Source: Pirellulales bacterium (GTDB lineage Bacteria; Planctomycetota; Planctomycetia; Pirellulales; Lacipirellulaceae). From it: 42,159 bases of DNA. The position numbers and the translations under genes are program-made. This document shows, piece by piece, positions 40,211 through 42,159 of this stretch (positions are counted from its first letter, which is position 1; every line of letters begins with the position of its first letter). The stretch spans positions 1 through 42,159 of the forward strand of contig JADLBW010000044.1 of NCBI GenBank assembly GCA_020847515.1. Reading direction: 5' to 3'. The notes beneath the pieces are model-generated. The model saw nothing but the letters and a program-made list of their open reading frames with translations, was not told where the DNA came from and did not search any database.

Positions 40211-42159
40211 ATGGAAGGCGCGAGCCAATCCGATTCAGAGCATTTCCACCCCGAGACCGCTACGACGCGCGCGGCGGCGGAGGTCTATGCGCGGAATGGC
40301 TGGTCCGTGATCCCGATCCCGCATCAACGCAAGAATCCCGGCTTCAAGGGCTGGGAGCAGATGCGGCTAACGGTCGAAACGCTCCACCAGCACTTCAATG
40401 GTCACCCACAAAATATCGGCGTGCTCCTGGGCGAGCCGTCGGAGTGGCTGATCGACGTGGACCTCGATCACGTGCGGGCCGTCGAATTGGCCCCGCAGTT
40501 CTTACCCGCTACGCCAGCGATCTTCGGCCGCTCCGGTAAGCCCCGCTCGCACTGGATATATCGAGTCACCGCGCCTGCGGCCACGAAGAAGTTCCGCAGC
40601 AAGTCGGCCGGCATGCTCGTTGAGTTCCGATCGACGGGAATGCAAACCGTCTTTCCGCCGAGCACCCATGAATCGGGCGAATCGATTAGTTGGGATCAAG
40701 TAGCCCCCGAGCCAGCCACGGTCGAACCTGGCCATCTGCTGGAGTGCGTCCAGCGCCTGGCGGACGCCGTGAAGATCGAGCTCGGGGAGAAGCAGTCTGC
40801 ACCGGAAAAGAAGAAACGAACTAAGGCACAACCACGGCCAACGCAGGTCGCGACGACCAACGTCGATCCCGCCGAACGTTCCGCTCGATGCTTGGCGGCG
40901 ATGCTGCGAGTCCGCATTACTGACCAGCGCGATGGGTCGCATCGTCTGTTCGTTGCAGCCTGCCGAGCAGTCGAGTACGACCTCGACGATGCTACGGCCC
41001 TGGCCACGATCCATGAATACGCTCGCCAGCAACCATTCCCGAAAGCGTGGAACGAGGACGAGATCATTCGTCGCGTTCGCGACGCAGAAGTGCAATGCCG
41101 GCGCGGACAGGCACTTGAACTCGATGCCGACAGGTGCATTGGGCTCGGTGGACGCGATCCCCAGTCGGGACGCCTTGTTTTATCGCCCAAGAAGACATTG
41201 CCGACGGCAGATGCGTATATCCGCGACTTTCATCTCCACTCCGAAGGCCGCGCCTTGCATTGTTATGCCGGCCTACTCATGGAATGGCGCGATAACCGCT
41301 ACAACGAAGTCGAGGATAACGCGGTCAAGAAGCGGCTACAGGTCTGGCTGCACGAGTCGTTGCGCTACATCCACAACCGGCGCACTGATGAGCTCGAACT
41401 TGTCGATTACGAGTCGAACCCCGGCACGATCAAAGCGGCGCTCGAATCGATTCGGGCCTTCACGCATTTGCCTGCCGCGGTGAGCTCCCCATCATGGCTG
41501 GGTAACGCTCCGCACGGCCTGCTGCCAACGGATATTCTGCCGTGTCGATCGACGCTGCTGCACTTGCCATCAATGCGGCACTATCCTGCGACGCCCCAGT
41601 TCTTCACCGTCAACGCCCTCGAGTTCGATCCCGATCCGGCCGCTCCACTACCGATGTCATGGTTTCAGTTTCTGCACCAGCTCTTTGACGGGGACACGGA
41701 GTCGCTCGAACTGCTGCAAGAGTGGTTCGGCTACTGTCTCACCGGCGACACGTCGCAGCAGAAGATGATGCTGGTGGTCGGCCCAAAACGGAGTGGCAAA
41801 GGAACTATCGCACGAGTGCTCACCCGCCTCATAGGCCACGGCAATGTCAGCGGGCCGACGACATCGAGTCTGGCAGGGCCATTCGGCCTCCAGCCGCTGA
41901 TCGGAAAGGCGCTGGCCATCGTCAGTGACGCCCGCTTCCACGGCGAGAACATTGCAACGGTCGTCGAACGGTTGCTGTGCATCAGCGGTGAAGACACGCT
42001 CACGGTCGACCGGAAGCATATGATCAGCGTGACCATGAAGCTGCCCACCCGCTTCATGTTTCTCACCAATGAATTTCCAAGGCTTACCGACGCTAGCGGC
42101 GCTTTGGCGGGGCGGTTCGTGATCTTGCGGCTGACCGAAAGCTTCTATGGCAAAGAGGA
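40211..42159 (+). CDS. Primase-polymerase/superfamily 3 helicase of an integrated element, 3' end outside the window
   Basis: An open frame of at least 649 codons runs off the right edge. The N-terminal archaeo-eukaryotic primase (prim-pol) domain has the metal-binding motif WLIDVDLD (D82, D84), the SxH motif PRSHWIY (S113, H114) and a third acidic residue in MLVEFRSTG (E138). A middle region (about 215-500) precedes a D5/P4-type helicase with Walker A GPKRSGKGT at 524-532, LAIVSDARFHGENIATVVER (Walker B region) and the sensor segment FMFLTNEFPRL. This protein would start and drive replication of a phage, plasmid or satellite-like element. ATG 40211 is the first start after the in-frame stop at 40121. 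Its neighbour is the integrase. Confidence 0.9.
   Translation, partial: MEGASQSDSEHFHPETATTRAAAEVYARNGWSVIPIPHQRKNPGFKGWEQMRLTVETLHQHFNGHPQNIGVLLGEPSEWLIDVDLDHVRAVELAPQFLPATPAIFGRSGKPRSHWIYRVTAPAATKKFRSKSAGMLVEFRSTGMQTVFPPSTHESGESISWDQVAPEPATVEPGHLLECVQRLADAVKIELGEKQSAPEKKKRTKAQPRPTQVATTNVDPAERSARCLAAMLRVRITDQRDGSHRLFVAACRAVEYDLDDATALATIHEYARQQPFPKAWNEDEIIRRVRDAEVQCRRGQALELDADRCIGLGGRDPQSGRLVLSPKKTLPTADAYIRDFHLHSEGRALHCYAGLLMEWRDNRYNEVEDNAVKKRLQVWLHESLRYIHNRRTDELELVDYESNPGTIKAALESIRAFTHLPAAVSSPSWLGNAPHGLLPTDILPCRSTLLHLPSMRHYPATPQFFTVNALEFDPDPAAPLPMSWFQFLHQLFDGDTESLELLQEWFGYCLTGDTSQQKMMLVVGPKRSGKGTIARVLTRLIGHGNVSGPTTSSLAGPFGLQPLIGKALAIVSDARFHGENIATVVERLLCISGEDTLTVDRKHMISVTMKLPTRFMFLTNEFPRLTDASGALAGRFVILRLTESFYGKE

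Overview
The window looks like a chromosomal segment of a high-GC planctomycete, most likely of the Pirellulales type. The evidence is an adjacent DUF1592-type (planctomycete cytochrome c) and DUF1552 protein pair, a Ser/Thr kinase with a membrane anchor, an FHA-GAF-sigma54 activator, a GldG-type ABC operon ending in a DUF4340 protein, a giant Gln/Gly-rich membrane protein, and a lipid A kinase (LpxK), which implies a diderm envelope. The assignment rests on gene content only.

Layout. 1-1650: end of a short-chain dehydrogenase and a KDPG/KHG-type aldolase (sugar-acid catabolism). 2072-2919: two small minus-strand genes, an HTH/zinc-ribbon protein and an acidic protein. 3342-5783: metF followed by a Ser/Thr protein kinase, minus strand. 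6288-10651: DUF1592 and DUF1552 genes with a decayed toxin-antitoxin pair between them. 10911-15988: alpha-glucan phosphorylase, an acyl-CoA dehydrogenase-like protein, APS kinase (cysC) and a BON-like small protein. 16260-17339: lpxK, minus. 17658-21692: giant low-complexity membrane protein. 21781-24393: divergent dksA-like and nadB genes. 24691-25330: a second toxin-antitoxin pair whose PIN toxin has an in-frame stop. 25819-26097: a gene-free stretch rich in inverted repeats. 26191-32398: ABC ATPase, fused permease/GldG, DUF4340 operon. 32425-37583: minus-strand DUF971, PaaK-like ligase, PQQ-type propeller and sigma54 activator genes. 38086-38160: tRNA-Pro(CGG). 38142 to the window end: left edge of an integrated element with a large serine recombinase, a small coupled gene and a primase-polymerase/helicase that runs off the window.

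The most unusual content lies between genes. One palindromic repeat family (called R1 here, about 70-75 bp, arms about 22 bp) appears in five gaps as eight paired copies plus two half copies. The two arms of one copy carry matched substitutions, so the hairpin is preserved while the sequence changes. In four of those gaps it is accompanied by a second element (R2, C-rich then G-rich), which in one case supplies the Shine-Dalgarno sequence of the next gene. Two stretches, 6062-6174 and 25819-26097, could fold into multi-helix RNAs that I do not recognise as any known family. Two toxin-antitoxin loci both carry disabling changes. The tRNA-Pro region is a clear integration junction, with the recombinase stop codon lying inside the tRNA gene.

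Most long antisense ORFs in the window (for example 3162-5828 on the plus strand) are products of high GC and were not annotated.
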